Source: an uncultured Collinsella sp. (GTDB taxonomy: Bacteria; Actinomycetota; Coriobacteriia; Coriobacteriales; Coriobacteriaceae). Taken from it: a stretch of DNA of 64,000 nucleotides. Positions 45,725-54,754 of this stretch are shown here, in pieces. Both the position numbers and the translations under genes were made by a program. The DNA lies in NCBI GenBank assembly GCA_958421275.1, contig CATZLI010000009.1:29097-93096 (forward strand), written 5' to 3'. The notes beneath the pieces were generated by a model, which was not told the DNA's origin, did not search any database, and worked only from the letters and a program-made list of their open reading frames with translations. Position 1 is the first letter of the stretch; every line of letters starts with the position of its first letter.

Positions 45725-46066
45725 CTATTCCGGTTTGGTTTCTACCGTGGGAGTCTTATCCGCCGCAACTGGGGTGCGGGCGGTATCCATAGTCAGGCAG
45801 TGCTTGGGGCAGCTCTCGATGCACTCGCCGCACACCACGCAGGCATACGGGTCGATCGACCAGGCGCCGCCTTTGCGATCGACCGCGAGCGCGCCCGCCG
45901 GGCAGCGGCGAGCGCACATGCCGCAGCAAATGCACACGTCCATGTCGTTGACGATGTGCCCGCGCAAGCGCTTGGGTGCCGCGAGCTTCTCCTGCGGATA
46001 GCACACTGTGACCGGCTGCTTGACCATAGAGCCCAAGGCCGTCTTGGCAAATGTCAGTAAACTCAT
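45725..46066 (-). CDS. echF: Ech-type hydrogenase ferredoxin subunit (EchF/NuoI-like)
   Basis: 113 residues with two [4Fe-4S] motifs, CICCGMCARRCPAGAL and CVVCGECIESCPKHC, embedded in a NuoI-like frame starting MSLLTFAKTALGSMVKQP. It passes electrons between soluble ferredoxin and the small subunit. It is the last gene of the operon, seven bases after the large-subunit stop. AAGGTAGG lies before the ATG. The chain is shorter than typical EchF, with a short Thr/Pro-rich end. Confidence 0.9.
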   Translation of the reverse strand: MSLLTFAKTALGSMVKQPVTVCYPQEKLAAPKRLRGHIVNDMDVCICCGMCARRCPAGALAVDRKGGAWSIDPYACVVCGECIESCPKHCLTMDTARTPVAADKTPTVETKPE

Positions 46067-46073
46067 GCCGCGC

Positions 46074-47162
46074 CTACCTTTCCGTGCAGCTAATGCAGGG
46101 GTCGATGGTCAGGATAATCATGGGCACGTTGGCAAGGAGCACGCCCTGCAGCGCATGCGTCAGACCCGCCAGGTTCTGCGACGTCGGCGTGCGCACGCGG
46201 AAACGGTCCAGGTTCTTGGTGCCGTTACCGCGCACATAGTAGTACGCCTCGCCGCGCGGCTGCTCAATCACAACCTCGCCGCGCGCGCCGTCGGCCGGCG
46301 TGAGCTTGGTGCGCCCGCCGATACCGTCGTGCGGGATCTTGCCCACAAGCTCCTTGATGATGTCCATGGCCTGCGTGACCTCGGCACAACGCACCTGGCA
46401 GCGGGCATAGCAGTCGCCGTCGGTAGCAACGATGGGCTCAAATGCTGCCAGGCCTGCATAGGCACCGTCGCCAAACATGCGCACGTCGTAGTCCACGCCC
46501 GAGGCGCGGCCGAACGGGCCGACCATCGAAAGCTCCAGCGCATCCTTCTTGCTGATCACGCCCACGCCATGCAGGCGCTCGCCGCAGCTATTGTCGTCCA
46601 AAAACGTATGCACCAGGGCCTCGTAGTCGGGACGCATGGCATCGAGCGTCTGGACAATACCCGCCAGCTCGGAGTCCTCGATGTCGTGCTTAAGGCCGCC
46701 GATTTCGTTGATCGAAAGGATCACGCGGCCGCCGCAGGTGCTCTCGAAGATCTTGAGAATCTGCTCGCGCAGCGTCCACGAACGATAGAACAGCGCCTCG
46801 AAGCCAAAGGCATCGGCGAGCAGGCCCAGCCACAGCAGATGCGAGTGGATGCGCGAAAGCTCGTGCAAAATGGTGCGGATATACTGCGCGCGGCCGGGCA
46901 CCTCGATGTCGAGCATGCGCTCGCAGGCGCTGGCATAGCCATAGCTGTGGCCCACGGCGCAGATGCCGCAGATGCGCTCGGCGATGTAGCCAAACTGGTG
47001 CATGTCGCGCTTTTCGGTGAGCTTCTCGAGTCCGCGGTGCACAAAGCCGATCTGCGGAATTGCCTCGATGACGCGGTCGTCCTCGATCACCAGGTCCAGA
47101 TGAAGCGGCTCGGGCAGCACCGGGTGCTGCGGGCCAAACGGAATAACGGAGCGATGTGCCAT
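46074..47162 (-). CDS. echE: Ech-type [NiFe] hydrogenase large subunit (EchE-like)
   Basis: 362 residues. Both nickel-binding pairs are present: RICGIC near residue 65 and DPCISCTER at the C-terminus, so this is a true group 4 hydrogenase and not a complex I NuoD. The chain ends at TER with no visible cleavable extension, as in Ech and CooH types. It forms the H2-evolving site with the small subunit. It follows the NuoC-like gene by five bases, and AAGGAGG lies upstream. No hyp maturation genes are in the window, so they must be elsewhere. Confidence 0.93.
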   Translation of the reverse strand: MAHRSVIPFGPQHPVLPEPLHLDLVIEDDRVIEAIPQIGFVHRGLEKLTEKRDMHQFGYIAERICGICAVGHSYGYASACERMLDIEVPGRAQYIRTILHELSRIHSHLLWLGLLADAFGFEALFYRSWTLREQILKIFESTCGGRVILSINEIGGLKHDIEDSELAGIVQTLDAMRPDYEALVHTFLDDNSCGERLHGVGVISKKDALELSMVGPFGRASGVDYDVRMFGDGAYAGLAAFEPIVATDGDCYARCQVRCAEVTQAMDIIKELVGKIPHDGIGGRTKLTPADGARGEVVIEQPRGEAYYYVRGNGTKNLDRFRVRTPTSQNLAGLTHALQGVLLANVPMIILTIDPCISCTER

Positions 47163-47167
47163 GGACC

Positions 47168-47884
47168 TTACGCCTCCTTTTTCTGCTTGTCGCGGGCGGC
47201 CTTGGCGGCAAGCGCCGCGCGGACCTTGGCCGCTTTCTCGGGATCCATGGCGGCGAGCTTTGCCTCCATCTCGGCAGCCTTGAGCGCGGCCTTGGCAGCA
47301 GCATCGTCATGCTGAGCATCGGAGCCGGTAGCCGCAGCGGGCTGGGCGGCAACAGCGTTCGCAGCATCGCCGGCACCCGCGGCGCCCTCCCCCGCAGCAG
47401 CAGCGGCAGCGGCCTTCTCGGCCGCAGCCTTGCGCGCCTTGGCCTCTGCGGCGGCACGGACCTTCATGGCTTTCTCGCGCGCGGCCTTCACCTCGGGTGT
47501 GATAACGCTCATGGGCTCGGCAGTCGAGACCTGGTAGAAAAAGCCCTTAAAGTCGATCTGCATATCGGTAATGGCAAGCCCAAACAGGTCGTGCGCCTCG
47601 TTCTCAAACGGGAATACCGCCGGATAATACGAGCTGATGGACGGAATCTCCTGGTACTGGTCGATGCCCTCGACCACCAGGTTCTCGATCGCATAGCTGC
47701 CATCCTGAGCGATCTGCTCCTGTGCAGCACGAACGTTGATAAACGTATAGACCAGGCGATACGTGCCGTCGTCGACGTTGCGCTCGGCATGCATTTGCAC
47801 AAAGCGCGCGCCGACGCCCTTGAGCGCCTGGACATGCGACAGAAGCTCGTCGATCCCGACGGTGGTATAGATAGCCTTTTGCAT
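47168..47884 (-). CDS. echD: Ech-type hydrogenase NuoC-like subunit (EchD-like) with Ala/Lys tail
   Basis: 238 residues. The first 130 are NuoC/HycE-N-like (YTFINVRAAQEQIAQDG, SISSYYPAVFPFENEAHDL, GLAITDMQIDFKGFFY). The last 100 are an Ala/Lys/Glu-rich, helical tail (AREKAMKVRAAAEAKARKA) not expected in EchD; it could be an assembly or docking helix. The start codon shares one base with the stop of the small-subunit gene (47884). Confidence 0.88.
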   Translation of the reverse strand: MQKAIYTTVGIDELLSHVQALKGVGARFVQMHAERNVDDGTYRLVYTFINVRAAQEQIAQDGSYAIENLVVEGIDQYQEIPSISSYYPAVFPFENEAHDLFGLAITDMQIDFKGFFYQVSTAEPMSVITPEVKAAREKAMKVRAAAEAKARKAAAEKAAAAAAAGEGAAGAGDAANAVAAQPAAATGSDAQHDDAAAKAALKAAEMEAKLAAMDPEKAAKVRAALAAKAARDKQKKEA

Positions 47885-48501
47885 TACTCGGCCTCCTTTG
47901 CAGCGGCGGGCGTCTCAGCAGATGCGTCGCCAGCGGCGGGCGCGGCGGGCTTCCCGGCAGGCGCGCCACCGGCACCGTCAGCCCCGGCCCCCGCGGCCAC
48001 AAACCCGTCCTCGCCCAACTCAACGCCACCGTCCCAGGTAGCGGCGCCGCCCACGGTGAGCGGGTCGCCGCCGGCGCGCATCACGGCCTCCTTCTGGTCC
48101 AGGATGCCGCACGCCTCCACGATGGCATCGATCACCGTCTCGGGGCGAATGGCGCACCCGGGCGCGTACACGTCCACGGGAATCGCGCGGTCCACGCCGC
48201 CGATCACGTTATAGGCATCGCGGAACACGCCGCCCGAACACGCGCAGATACCGCAGGCCACCACACACTTGGGCTCGAGCATCTGGTTGTAGATCTGGCG
48301 CACGACGGGCAGGTTCTGGGCATTGACCGACCCCGTCACCAAAAAGATGTCCGCATGCTTGGGGTTGCCGGTGTTGACCACGCCAAAGCGCTCCGCATCG
48401 AACAGCGGCGTGAGCGAGGCCAGCACCTCGATATCGCATCCGTTGCAGCTCGAGCCGTCGTAATGAATAACCCACGGCGAGCGCGACATTTTATGATCCA
48501 T
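47884..48501 (-). CDS. echC: Ech-type hydrogenase small subunit (EchC/NuoB-like)
   Basis: 205 residues. The cluster-binding cysteines are in GSSCNGCDIEVLA, VACGICACSGGVF and YAPGCAIRPE, the set for one [4Fe-4S] cluster proximal to the NiFe site. The C-terminal 60 residues are Ala/Gly/Pro-rich and unlike typical EchC. AGGAGG lies nine bases upstream of ATG 48501. It joins the fused membrane subunit to the large subunit and lies 12 bases after the fused gene. Confidence 0.92.
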   Translation of the reverse strand: MDHKMSRSPWVIHYDGSSCNGCDIEVLASLTPLFDAERFGVVNTGNPKHADIFLVTGSVNAQNLPVVRQIYNQMLEPKCVVACGICACSGGVFRDAYNVIGGVDRAIPVDVYAPGCAIRPETVIDAIVEACGILDQKEAVMRAGGDPLTVGGAATWDGGVELGEDGFVAAGAGADGAGGAPAGKPAAPAAGDASAETPAAAKEAE

Positions 48502-48513
48502 GGATGCCGCCTC

Positions 48514-51396
48514 CTAAATAAACACGTCGACGAGGATGGGCATAAGGTTGAGCAGGCCAAACACCAGCGCCACGCCCCATCCGAGCCTAAAGCAGCTGCG
48601 CCAGGTGCTGCGTGCGAAGGTGTTGTCGATCAGCACCTCGACAAAGTACGTCGCGGCCATCACGACCAGGGCTACGACCCAGCTCACCGGGTTGTCCCAA
48701 ACAAAGAACATGCCCACCCACATCAAAAACAGCACGGTCTCGCACCAGTGCATAAGGGTCATCTTGGCCAGCGTGCCGCCGCTCATCTCGGTGGCGACGC
48801 CCTGGACAATCTCCTGATGCGCGTGATGCGAGTACGAAAGATCGAACGGTGACTTGCGCAGCTTGATGGTAAGCACCGCGAGCAGCGCGAGGAAAATGGG
48901 CACGCTGTACACGATGATGGGGGCCGACTGCCCCGTCACGGCAATGGAATCGAAGCTATCGGTGGCAAGATACAGGCCCACGCTCATCAGCAGAACGGCG
49001 GGCTCGTAACTCATAACCTGCAGCAACTCGCGGTCGGCGCCGACCTGGGCAAACGGGCTTTGCGTCGAGGCAGATGCCAGCACCACAAAGATCGCGGCGA
49101 GCGTCACCATAAAGGCGCACAGCAACGTGTTGGAGCCCGACACAAAGATGCCGCCGCCCACCACGGTAAAGATGAGCGCGCACGCCATATAGGTATCGTC
49201 CATGGTGTTTACGCTGGCAGGGGCCTTGTGCAGGAGCTTGGCCACATCGTAGAAGGGTTGCAGCAGGCGCGGACCCACGCGGCCCTGCATGCGAGCGGAC
49301 AGCTTGCGGTCGATGCCGTCGATCAGGCCGCCCACAAGCGGCGCAATCAAGGCAAACGCCACGGTACCAATAAAAATGCCCACGACGCCCGAACCTTCGA
49401 AATACTTGCCGCGCAGCACCGAGGGCGCGCTCATGGCAAGCCGCTCGGGTCCAATCCACGCGCAACACAGCAGCGCAAACAAGATAATGCTGCAGCACAC
49501 GACGCTACCCGCGGGACCAATACGCTTCTCGCCAAGGGCGTCCTCCGAGTACCAATTGCGCTTTTCGGCCTTTACCTCGCGACCCATCGAACCGCGGAAA
49601 TGGCGATATTTGTCGGTTCCCACACCCGAAAGATATACGTTTACGTGCGGTTTGTTGCTCACGCGGAATGACGTCAGCAGCACCACGGCGATAAACGCCA
49701 CGATAACCACCATCAGATACATGGCGTCCTTGCCAATAACGTACGGCACGCGGCCAAACACCATGGCCAAGTAAGGCGACACCAGGCCGCTCGAGATAAC
49801 CGGGAACGCCACACAGCACAGAATCAGCAGCGCGGCGATGGTGTTGAGCGCCATCCATTCAGTCTTATGGACATTGACCTCAACGTTTTGAGCCGTGGGG
49901 TCGACGCCCGAAAGCTTGGCAAGCCACTTGCCCCAGAAGTAAAACGTCGCGGCCGAGCCAAAGGCAAGCACCATGATCATGAGCACGTTGCCGGTCTGCG
50001 CAAACGCCACCAGAGCGCCCCACTTGGACACGAGCATGCCAAACGGCGCCACGAACATGCCCATGATGCCCAGCATCATCAAGCGCGTCAGGTGTGGCAT
50101 ACGGCTGAACATACCGTCCATGTCCTCGATATTGCGGCTGCCGATATGATGCTCGGCGGTGCCCACGCACAGGAACAGCAGCGACTTTGCCACCGTGTGG
50201 AACAGGATTAGGAAGATGGCGGCCCACACGGCCTCGGGCGCGCCGACACCCAGGCAGGCACTGATGAGGCCCAAGTTGGAAATGGTGGAGTACGCGAGCA
50301 CGCGCTTGGCGTTGCTCTGCGAGACGGCCATGAGGGCAGCGAGCAAAAACGTGATGGCACCCACACTCGTGACCATAAAGCCGGTCACGGGATAGATGGC
50401 ATAGAGCGGGCTCAGCTTGACCATTAGGAACACGCCGGCTTTGACCATGGTTGACGAGTGCAGCAGGGCACTCGTGGGCGTGGGGGCAACCATGGCACCC
50501 AGCAGCCAGGTGTGGAACGGCATCTGCGCGGCCTTAGTGAGTGCGGCGAGCGACAGCAGGATGACCGGCATCACCAGCAGCGCGGACTGCGCGGTTCCGG
50601 CGCCGGAAAGCTCGATCATGCCCGAGATGGTCAGCGGCATGCCGTTAACGTGCAGGTACATGAGTCCGGCCAAAAACGCGATGCCGCCCAGCATGTTGAG
50701 GATAATCTGGGTGAAGGCGTTCTTGATGGCCTCGGGCGTGCGCGTGTAGCCAATCATGAGGAACGAGCACACGGTGGTGATTTCCCAGCCGCAGAACAAC
50801 CACTCAAGGTTGTCGCTCGTCACGATGACGAACATGGCCGAGAGGAACAGGAACATAAGCGCCAGGAACTGCGGGCGTCGGTCGGGCGCAGTCTGCCCGC
50901 GCAGCGCAGCCTCGTGCTCGTCATGGGCCTGGAAGTCCTTCATGTAGCCCAGGGCATACACGCAGATAAGGCTGCCGACAATGCCGACGGCGAGCACCAT
51001 GATCACGCTCATGTAATCCAGGTAGAGCGGCGTTGCCGTGACGGCTTCGGCCGCGGGCAGCGTCATGGCTGCAAAGGCGAGCGAGCCCACCAGCTGGACT
51101 ATGCCGAGCACCGTGGTGAGCGCGTTCCTATATTTATACGCGTTGTATAGGATGACGGCGCACAGGATGACATCGATGGCGGAGCTGATGATCGAGAGCA
51201 CATGCGAGGTGCCGGAGGCAACCTCAAAGCTCTGCGGGCCCGCGCCAAAAAACATGACGGCGACTACAACTGTCACCGCCATAATGATGCCGGAACCTAT
51301 GAGCCCCACCGCATCGCGGGCGCGGTCACCGCGCGCGAGCAGCATGCCCAGCGCCGGTACCAGCGGAAACAGGGTAAGGAAATACAGTAGCGTCAT
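48514..51396 (-). CDS. echA: Fused EchA-EchB (NuoL-like plus NuoH-like) membrane subunit
   Basis: 960 residues in one uninterrupted frame. Residues about 1-590 are a NuoL/antiporter-type subunit (FHTWLLGAMVAPTPTSALLHSS with its charged partner residues, about 14-16 membrane segments). A soluble linker follows (about 590-650: RHFRGSMGREVKAEKRNWYSE), then a NuoH-like domain (about 660-960) with MQGRVGPRLLQPFYDVAKLL near residue 702 and FDLSYSHHAHQEIVQG. In known Ech operons these are separate genes, echA and echB, in that order. The fusion would join the ion-pumping and the quinone-site-like modules of the complex. Confidence 0.9.
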   Translation of the reverse strand: MTLLYFLTLFPLVPALGMLLARGDRARDAVGLIGSGIIMAVTVVVAVMFFGAGPQSFEVASGTSHVLSIISSAIDVILCAVILYNAYKYRNALTTVLGIVQLVGSLAFAAMTLPAAEAVTATPLYLDYMSVIMVLAVGIVGSLICVYALGYMKDFQAHDEHEAALRGQTAPDRRPQFLALMFLFLSAMFVIVTSDNLEWLFCGWEITTVCSFLMIGYTRTPEAIKNAFTQIILNMLGGIAFLAGLMYLHVNGMPLTISGMIELSGAGTAQSALLVMPVILLSLAALTKAAQMPFHTWLLGAMVAPTPTSALLHSSTMVKAGVFLMVKLSPLYAIYPVTGFMVTSVGAITFLLAALMAVSQSNAKRVLAYSTISNLGLISACLGVGAPEAVWAAIFLILFHTVAKSLLFLCVGTAEHHIGSRNIEDMDGMFSRMPHLTRLMMLGIMGMFVAPFGMLVSKWGALVAFAQTGNVLMIMVLAFGSAATFYFWGKWLAKLSGVDPTAQNVEVNVHKTEWMALNTIAALLILCCVAFPVISSGLVSPYLAMVFGRVPYVIGKDAMYLMVVIVAFIAVVLLTSFRVSNKPHVNVYLSGVGTDKYRHFRGSMGREVKAEKRNWYSEDALGEKRIGPAGSVVCCSIILFALLCCAWIGPERLAMSAPSVLRGKYFEGSGVVGIFIGTVAFALIAPLVGGLIDGIDRKLSARMQGRVGPRLLQPFYDVAKLLHKAPASVNTMDDTYMACALIFTVVGGGIFVSGSNTLLCAFMVTLAAIFVVLASASTQSPFAQVGADRELLQVMSYEPAVLLMSVGLYLATDSFDSIAVTGQSAPIIVYSVPIFLALLAVLTIKLRKSPFDLSYSHHAHQEIVQGVATEMSGGTLAKMTLMHWCETVLFLMWVGMFFVWDNPVSWVVALVVMAATYFVEVLIDNTFARSTWRSCFRLGWGVALVFGLLNLMPILVDVFI

Positions 51397-51541
51397 ACCA
51401 TCACTCCCCCATGCAAAAACGCTGCAATTGTTTAACGTTATAGCTCAATTGAGGAGTAGCGGCGGCGGGTTTTCGGTCAACTGGGGAGTTTTGTACGTGC
51501 GGGGTAAGGAGTCTGTCCGCATTGGAGCAGAGGGGCGGCAA

Positions 51542-51565
51542 GAAAAATGCGCCCCTGTGGGCGCA
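51542..51565 (-). terminator. Terminator after the orphan HTH gene
   Basis: On the minus strand TGCGCCC, a short loop, and GGGCGCA are followed by TTTTTC. It lies 13 bases past the HTH stop. Confidence 0.85.
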
Positions 51566-51577
51566 CCATCCCGTTCG

Positions 51578-51973
51578 CTATTCCGCCTTTTTAACGCGCG
51601 GCTTGCGGCCGCGCGGCTTATCGACCAGCGCGGACTCACCGCTCTCGCGATACTGGCGGCACCAAGCCTTGACTGAAGACTCGCTGGGAATCTTGTGCTT
51701 GATCATAGCCTCGCGAACCGTCAGGCCGTTTTCCAAACGGTCCTTAACCACGGCGAGCTTTACGTCGTACGAATAGGTGTGATGACGAGCGCCCGCGTTG
51801 AGCACGGCGTCGGCACCGCCCACGGCATATGCGCGGGCCCACTGACGAGCCGTGGCCTGGGGAATGCCAAGCTCCGCAGCGAGGGCGCGATGACCGACCC
51901 CCTCTTGGAGGATCTCAACGGCGCGCTGCCTAACCTCGGGCGCATGCGTGCGAGTCCTAGTTGCTTCCGACAT
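51578..51973 (-). CDS. Orphan double-HTH protein (transposase OrfA-like)
   Basis: 131 residues with two helix-turn-helix units (VGHRALAAELGIPQATARQW; LTVREAMIKHKIPSESSVKA) and a basic C-terminus (KPRGRKPRVKKAE). This is the InsE/HTH_28 arrangement of IS3 OrfA proteins. No OrfB with a DDE domain and no terminal inverted repeats are visible nearby, so it is either a domesticated DNA-binding protein or an IS remnant. ATG 51973 has AAGAAG eight bases upstream. The 447-base gap 51974-52420 contains no other gene; it is AT-richer and holds the terminator of the flavoenzyme gene. Confidence 0.75.
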   Translation of the reverse strand: MSEATRTRTHAPEVRQRAVEILQEGVGHRALAAELGIPQATARQWARAYAVGGADAVLNAGARHHTYSYDVKLAVVKDRLENGLTVREAMIKHKIPSESSVKAWCRQYRESGESALVDKPRGRKPRVKKAE

Positions 51974-52311
51974 ACCTGCCACTTCTTAGCCTTAACCGTT
52001 AATCTGCCTTCTTACGTGCAAGTTAGATAGTAGCATTTTACTGTTTGCTCAAAGCAGTTAATTAAAATAGACGCGGCGTTATCTGGGCATTTGGCACCAA
52101 ATTACGACATTTCTTTATCGATTATTTACGCTGGTAGCTGACTCACGGCTAATCGTCATTCGCTTGTCAACAAAATTGGCATCTCTTTATGTCCTTTGGT
52201 ATAGAGGATATGGTTATTAACCCCTCCCCCAATAATTTTGAGTGATCTGCGAGGCAGTAGACGTCCTCACTCCTCATGATTACCGCGCATTGCCATCCAC
52301 CGGAGCAAAAC

Positions 52312-52346
52312 AAAAAGGGCGAGACCTGCGCGCTTGCAGGCCCCGC
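52312..52346 (-). terminator. Rho-independent terminator of the flavoenzyme gene
   Basis: On the minus strand GCGGGGCCTGC and GCAGGTCTCGC pair throughout (two G-U pairs), with CCTTTTTG after. It lies about 75 bases past the stop. Confidence 0.85.
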
Positions 52347-52420
52347 ACCGGTTGACATCCGACGGGACACAGCCGGGCGAGACGGATCCGTGCTACCGCC
52401 CCGCCTGGCCGCGAAGTTAA

Positions 52421-54451
52421 CTACAGCTCGTTGGCCGCGTGATATGCCGTGCGAATGGCGCTCGCGATGTCGGCGGTGCGCTCGCCCGAGCAGTCTCCCA
52501 CGCAGGTCACGGGCACCGTCACGCCATCCAGGTCAAACGCGTTGGCCTTGGAGCCCACGGCCATCACCACGTAATCGCAGGCGATCTTTACCGGCTCCTC
52601 GGCGCCGTCCTCGGTAGTGCGAATGGCCTCCACGCCCTCGTCGGTAATGGCGGTCAGGCGGGTCTTCACGTGCTGCTCCACGTTGTGCTCTGCAAAGTCG
52701 CTCATAATCAGCGGCAGAATGGTCTCGGACTCGCCCGCGGCAATCTTGTCGAGCATCTCGACAATCGCCACCTCGCAGCCGCGCTGCAGCAGGTACTCGG
52801 CAGTCTCGGTGCCCACCAGGCCACCGCCAATGACGGCGACGCGGCCGTTGAGCTCCGCCTTGCCGGCCAGCACGTCCCAACTCGAGACGACCTTCTCCGA
52901 GTCGGCGCCCGGAACGGGGATGACCACGTCGTGCGCGCCCACGGCCACAATCGCGGCGTCGGCGGCGTTGAGGTCCTCAGCGGTAGCGGCATGGCTGAGC
53001 TCAACCTTCACGCCCAGGCCGGGCAGAATCTTCTCGTAGTACTCAACGGAACGCATGATCTCGTCCTTGCGCGGAGGCGCGGCCGCCAGCACAATCTGGC
53101 CGCCCAGATGATCGCTCGCCTCGTAGATGGTCACGTCGTAGCCGCGCTTGGCCGCCACGCGTGCGGCCTCCAGGCCGGCGATGCCGCCGCCCACCACGGC
53201 GATCTTCTTGTCGCCCTCGCCCGGCTTGATGGCGATGGTCGCCTCGTCGCCGTTCTCGGCGTTGAGCACGCACGAGATGTACTTGCGATTTTGAATCGCG
53301 TCGACGCAGCCCTTGTTGCAGTTGAGGCACTCGCGGATGGGCTCACCCGTGGCGGCCTTCAGCGCAATGTCGGGGTCGCACATGAGCGAGCGGCCATAGG
53401 CGATGATGTCAGCCGAGCCATCCTCCAGGATCTTCTCGCCGGCCTCGACCGAGACAACACGGCCCACGGTTGCCACCGGCACGGAGACCAGGGCCTTGAC
53501 GCGCTCGGCCACCGGCAGCGTCCAGTTGTAGGGCATGGCACCCATGGGTGGAATGGTGTCGCCCATGTTGCCGGTGTGGTTGGCCTGTGCAACCTGGATC
53601 ATATCGATGCCCGCGCCCTCGAGCAGCTTGGCAAACTCGCAGGCCTCGTCGGGCTGCAGGCCGCCCTTGCCGCGCGGCGTGCCGTCGGGGTTCTCCATGA
53701 TCACGGGGAGCTTGTACTCCACCATCAGCTGCGGCGCGGCCTCCTTAATGGCGGCGACGACCTCCAGCGCATAGCGAACGCGGTTCTCGAACGAGCCACC
53801 GTACTCGTCGGTGCGCTGGTTGAGGATGGCCGAGCACAGCGAACCCACCAGGCGGTCGCCGTGGACCTCGATGGCGTCGATGCCGGCCTGCTGCGCGCGG
53901 GCGGCCGAGGCAGCGATGGCCTCCTTGATCTGGGTGAGCTGCTCTACGCTCGCCTCGTTCACAAAGTGCTGCATGTCGTGGTGCAGCTTGGCGTATGCCT
54001 GATTGCGAATCTCGTTGGACTCGGCCATCTTGGCGGCAAAGGTCTCCTCGTCGCCGGCGGCCTTGGCCTCCTGCGCGGCCTTGGCAGCGGCCATGGAGCC
54101 CATGACCATGCGGCCGACACCGGGCACGTCGTACTCGGGGTGGAACAGCTGCAGCGCAACCTTGGCACCGTGCTTGTGGACGGCGTCGGCCAGAGCCTTA
54201 AACGTGGGGATCTGGGCGTCGGTTGCCAGCTTGGGCGTGGGGCTCGCGGTCATGACGGGAGCGACGTCGCCGATGACGATGTAACTCACGCCGCCACGGG
54301 CCAAGCGCTCGTAAAAAGCCAGGCTGCGCTCGCCAATGGAGCCGTCACGCTCCTCGTAGCCGGTGGTCAGCGGCGGAAACATAATGCGGTTTTTGAGCTC
54401 AAGGGGGCCAACCGTAATGGGCTGAAGCAGCTTGGATGCAGGTGCGGTCAT
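52421..54451 (-). CDS. NADH:flavin oxidoreductase, BaiCD/enoate-reductase type
   Basis: 676 residues. An old-yellow-enzyme FMN barrel (about 1-370: ITVGPLELKNRIMFPPLTTG, SLCSAILNQRTDEYGGSFEN) is followed by a [4Fe-4S] motif CLNCNKGC with a fourth Cys in YISCVLN, then an FAD/NADH domain (VVGGGIAGLEAARVAA; VIGGGLVGTETAEYLL). This is the 2,4-dienoyl-CoA reductase / BaiCD / 2-enoate reductase architecture, which reduces activated C=C bonds in anaerobes. A bile-acid, cinnamate or enoyl substrate is possible; no bai genes are adjacent. ATG 54451 gives better ribosome spacing than ATG 54457. Confidence 0.88.
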   Translation of the reverse strand: MTAPASKLLQPITVGPLELKNRIMFPPLTTGYEERDGSIGERSLAFYERLARGGVSYIVIGDVAPVMTASPTPKLATDAQIPTFKALADAVHKHGAKVALQLFHPEYDVPGVGRMVMGSMAAAKAAQEAKAAGDEETFAAKMAESNEIRNQAYAKLHHDMQHFVNEASVEQLTQIKEAIAASAARAQQAGIDAIEVHGDRLVGSLCSAILNQRTDEYGGSFENRVRYALEVVAAIKEAAPQLMVEYKLPVIMENPDGTPRGKGGLQPDEACEFAKLLEGAGIDMIQVAQANHTGNMGDTIPPMGAMPYNWTLPVAERVKALVSVPVATVGRVVSVEAGEKILEDGSADIIAYGRSLMCDPDIALKAATGEPIRECLNCNKGCVDAIQNRKYISCVLNAENGDEATIAIKPGEGDKKIAVVGGGIAGLEAARVAAKRGYDVTIYEASDHLGGQIVLAAAPPRKDEIMRSVEYYEKILPGLGVKVELSHAATAEDLNAADAAIVAVGAHDVVIPVPGADSEKVVSSWDVLAGKAELNGRVAVIGGGLVGTETAEYLLQRGCEVAIVEMLDKIAAGESETILPLIMSDFAEHNVEQHVKTRLTAITDEGVEAIRTTEDGAEEPVKIACDYVVMAVGSKANAFDLDGVTVPVTCVGDCSGERTADIASAIRTAYHAANEL

Positions 54452-54593
54452 GGACATTCCTCTCTTGTAGGCGCGGCGGCGATGTTGCCGCGTAGTTGTC
54501 TAGAGGATATGGCATGGAGGCACAGCAGCACAACGGAAATCGGCGAATATCAGGTGGCGGCAGGTGGATGGGGCAGAGCGGCCCGTCGGTTTG

Positions 54594-54648
54594 TCTCAAT
54601 CTGTAACAGTTACGCGACAAAACCGGGTCTTACTGTTACAGATCGAGA
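54594..54648. repeat. 55-bp palindromic unit, tandem copy 1
   Basis: TCTCAATCTGTAACA (54594-54608) with TGTTACAGATCGAGA (54634-54648). Same family as 7342-7478. The three units here repeat every 80-81 bases. Confidence 0.85.
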
Positions 54649-54673
54649 CAAACCAAACCCGCCTGCTAAAAAA

Positions 54674-54728
54674 TCTCAATCTATAACAACAACTCGGCAA
54701 AATCCGTCCCTCGTGTTACAGATTTAGA
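54674..54728. repeat. 55-bp palindromic unit, tandem copy 2
   Basis: TCTCAATCTATAACA with TGTTACAGATTTAGA. It is the most diverged of the three, with several single-arm changes. Confidence 0.8.
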
Positions 54729-54754
54729 CAAACGAAGACCGTCCTGCCGAAACA

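Noticed and set aside
48514..51396. EchA-EchB fusion as a frameshift or missing-stop artefact
   Set aside because: The frame is continuous with a plausible soluble linker between domains and normal codon use; confirmation in relatives is still wanted.
51578..51973. A complete IS3-type insertion sequence
   Set aside because: No OrfB, no terminal inverted repeats and no target duplication could be found around the gene.
52439..54727. A 762-codon open frame on the plus strand opposite the flavoenzyme
   Set aside because: It is the antisense shadow of a high-GC gene; the product is Leu/Val/His-rich with no family motif and there is no ribosome site.
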